From SVQP01 sp045658965 (GTDB taxonomy: Bacteria; Bacillota; Clostridia; Oscillospirales; CAG-272), in assembly GCA_045658965.1 (NCBI GenBank), contig JAZOVZ010000060.1:1-20114 (forward strand): a stretch of 20,114 nucleotides of DNA, read 5' to 3'. Every line of letters begins with the position of its first letter. Position 1 is the stretch's first letter. Shown here in pieces: positions 20,093-20,114 of this stretch. The translations under genes were made by a program, and so were the position numbers. Below the pieces are notes generated by a model. That model searched no databases and was not told where the DNA came from. It was given only the letters and a program-made list of their open reading frames with translations.

Positions 20093-20114
20093 GCGGTGAT
20101 CCTCGGACCACCGC
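20093..20114 (+). terminator. Hairpin after the operon, cut by the window edge
   Basis: GCGGTG (20093-20098) and CACCGC (20109-20114) pair, with an inner TCC/GGA and a mismatch. It lies 15 bp after the stop codon. Any T-tract is beyond the window, so its role as a terminator is likely but incomplete. Confidence 0.6.

Overview
The window looks like chromosome from an uncultured, spore-forming, anaerobic Clostridia bacterium, most likely a gut Oscillospirales- or Christensenellales-type lineage. This rests on cortex and dipicolinate genes, Fe-S redox enzymes, GC-rich codon use with TATAAT/TTGACA promoters, and intergenic repeats of a style common in gut Firmicutes. The taxonomic placement is inference. 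No rRNA, tRNA, CRISPR array, phage gene or transposase was seen.

Left part (1-4376, all + strand). A CwlD-type cortex amidase is followed at once by dipicolinate synthase subunits A and B, a compact spore-maturation unit. After a promoter with an operator-like inverted repeat comes a tight three-gene operon of unknown function: a DUF5685-like Cys/Asp-rich protein, a J-domain/TPR protein with a nine-cysteine tail, and a polytopic membrane protein. This operon is the best candidate for an undescribed system here.

Middle part (4377-11078). A palindromic repeat pair precedes a lone PTS EIIC-type membrane protein. Next is a flotillin gene with a palindrome filling its promoter spacer, followed by a two-TM/zinc-ribbon protein and a small four-TM protein. 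A short remnant of the zinc-ribbon gene's 3' end lies downstream. A composite hairpin region then leads to a minus-strand aldo/keto reductase-Fe-S protein, which is divergently transcribed from a NimA-like flavin-binding protein. A Bcp-type peroxiredoxin follows.

Right part (11079-20114). A 464-bp MITE-like inverted-repeat element precedes two tandem minus-strand paralogues. These are large secreted proteins with an N-terminal beta-sandwich, a GH99/WbsX-like barrel, a CBM9/DOMON-like domain and a shared Gly-Gly-Cys/hydrophobic/poly-Lys tail. Each has its own consensus promoter, and they differ at a presumed catalytic Glu. A divergent + strand operon then encodes a cytoplasmic beta-lactamase-fold serine hydrolase, an APH-type kinase-fold protein and a membrane-anchored, propeller-like protein, ending at a hairpin on the window edge.
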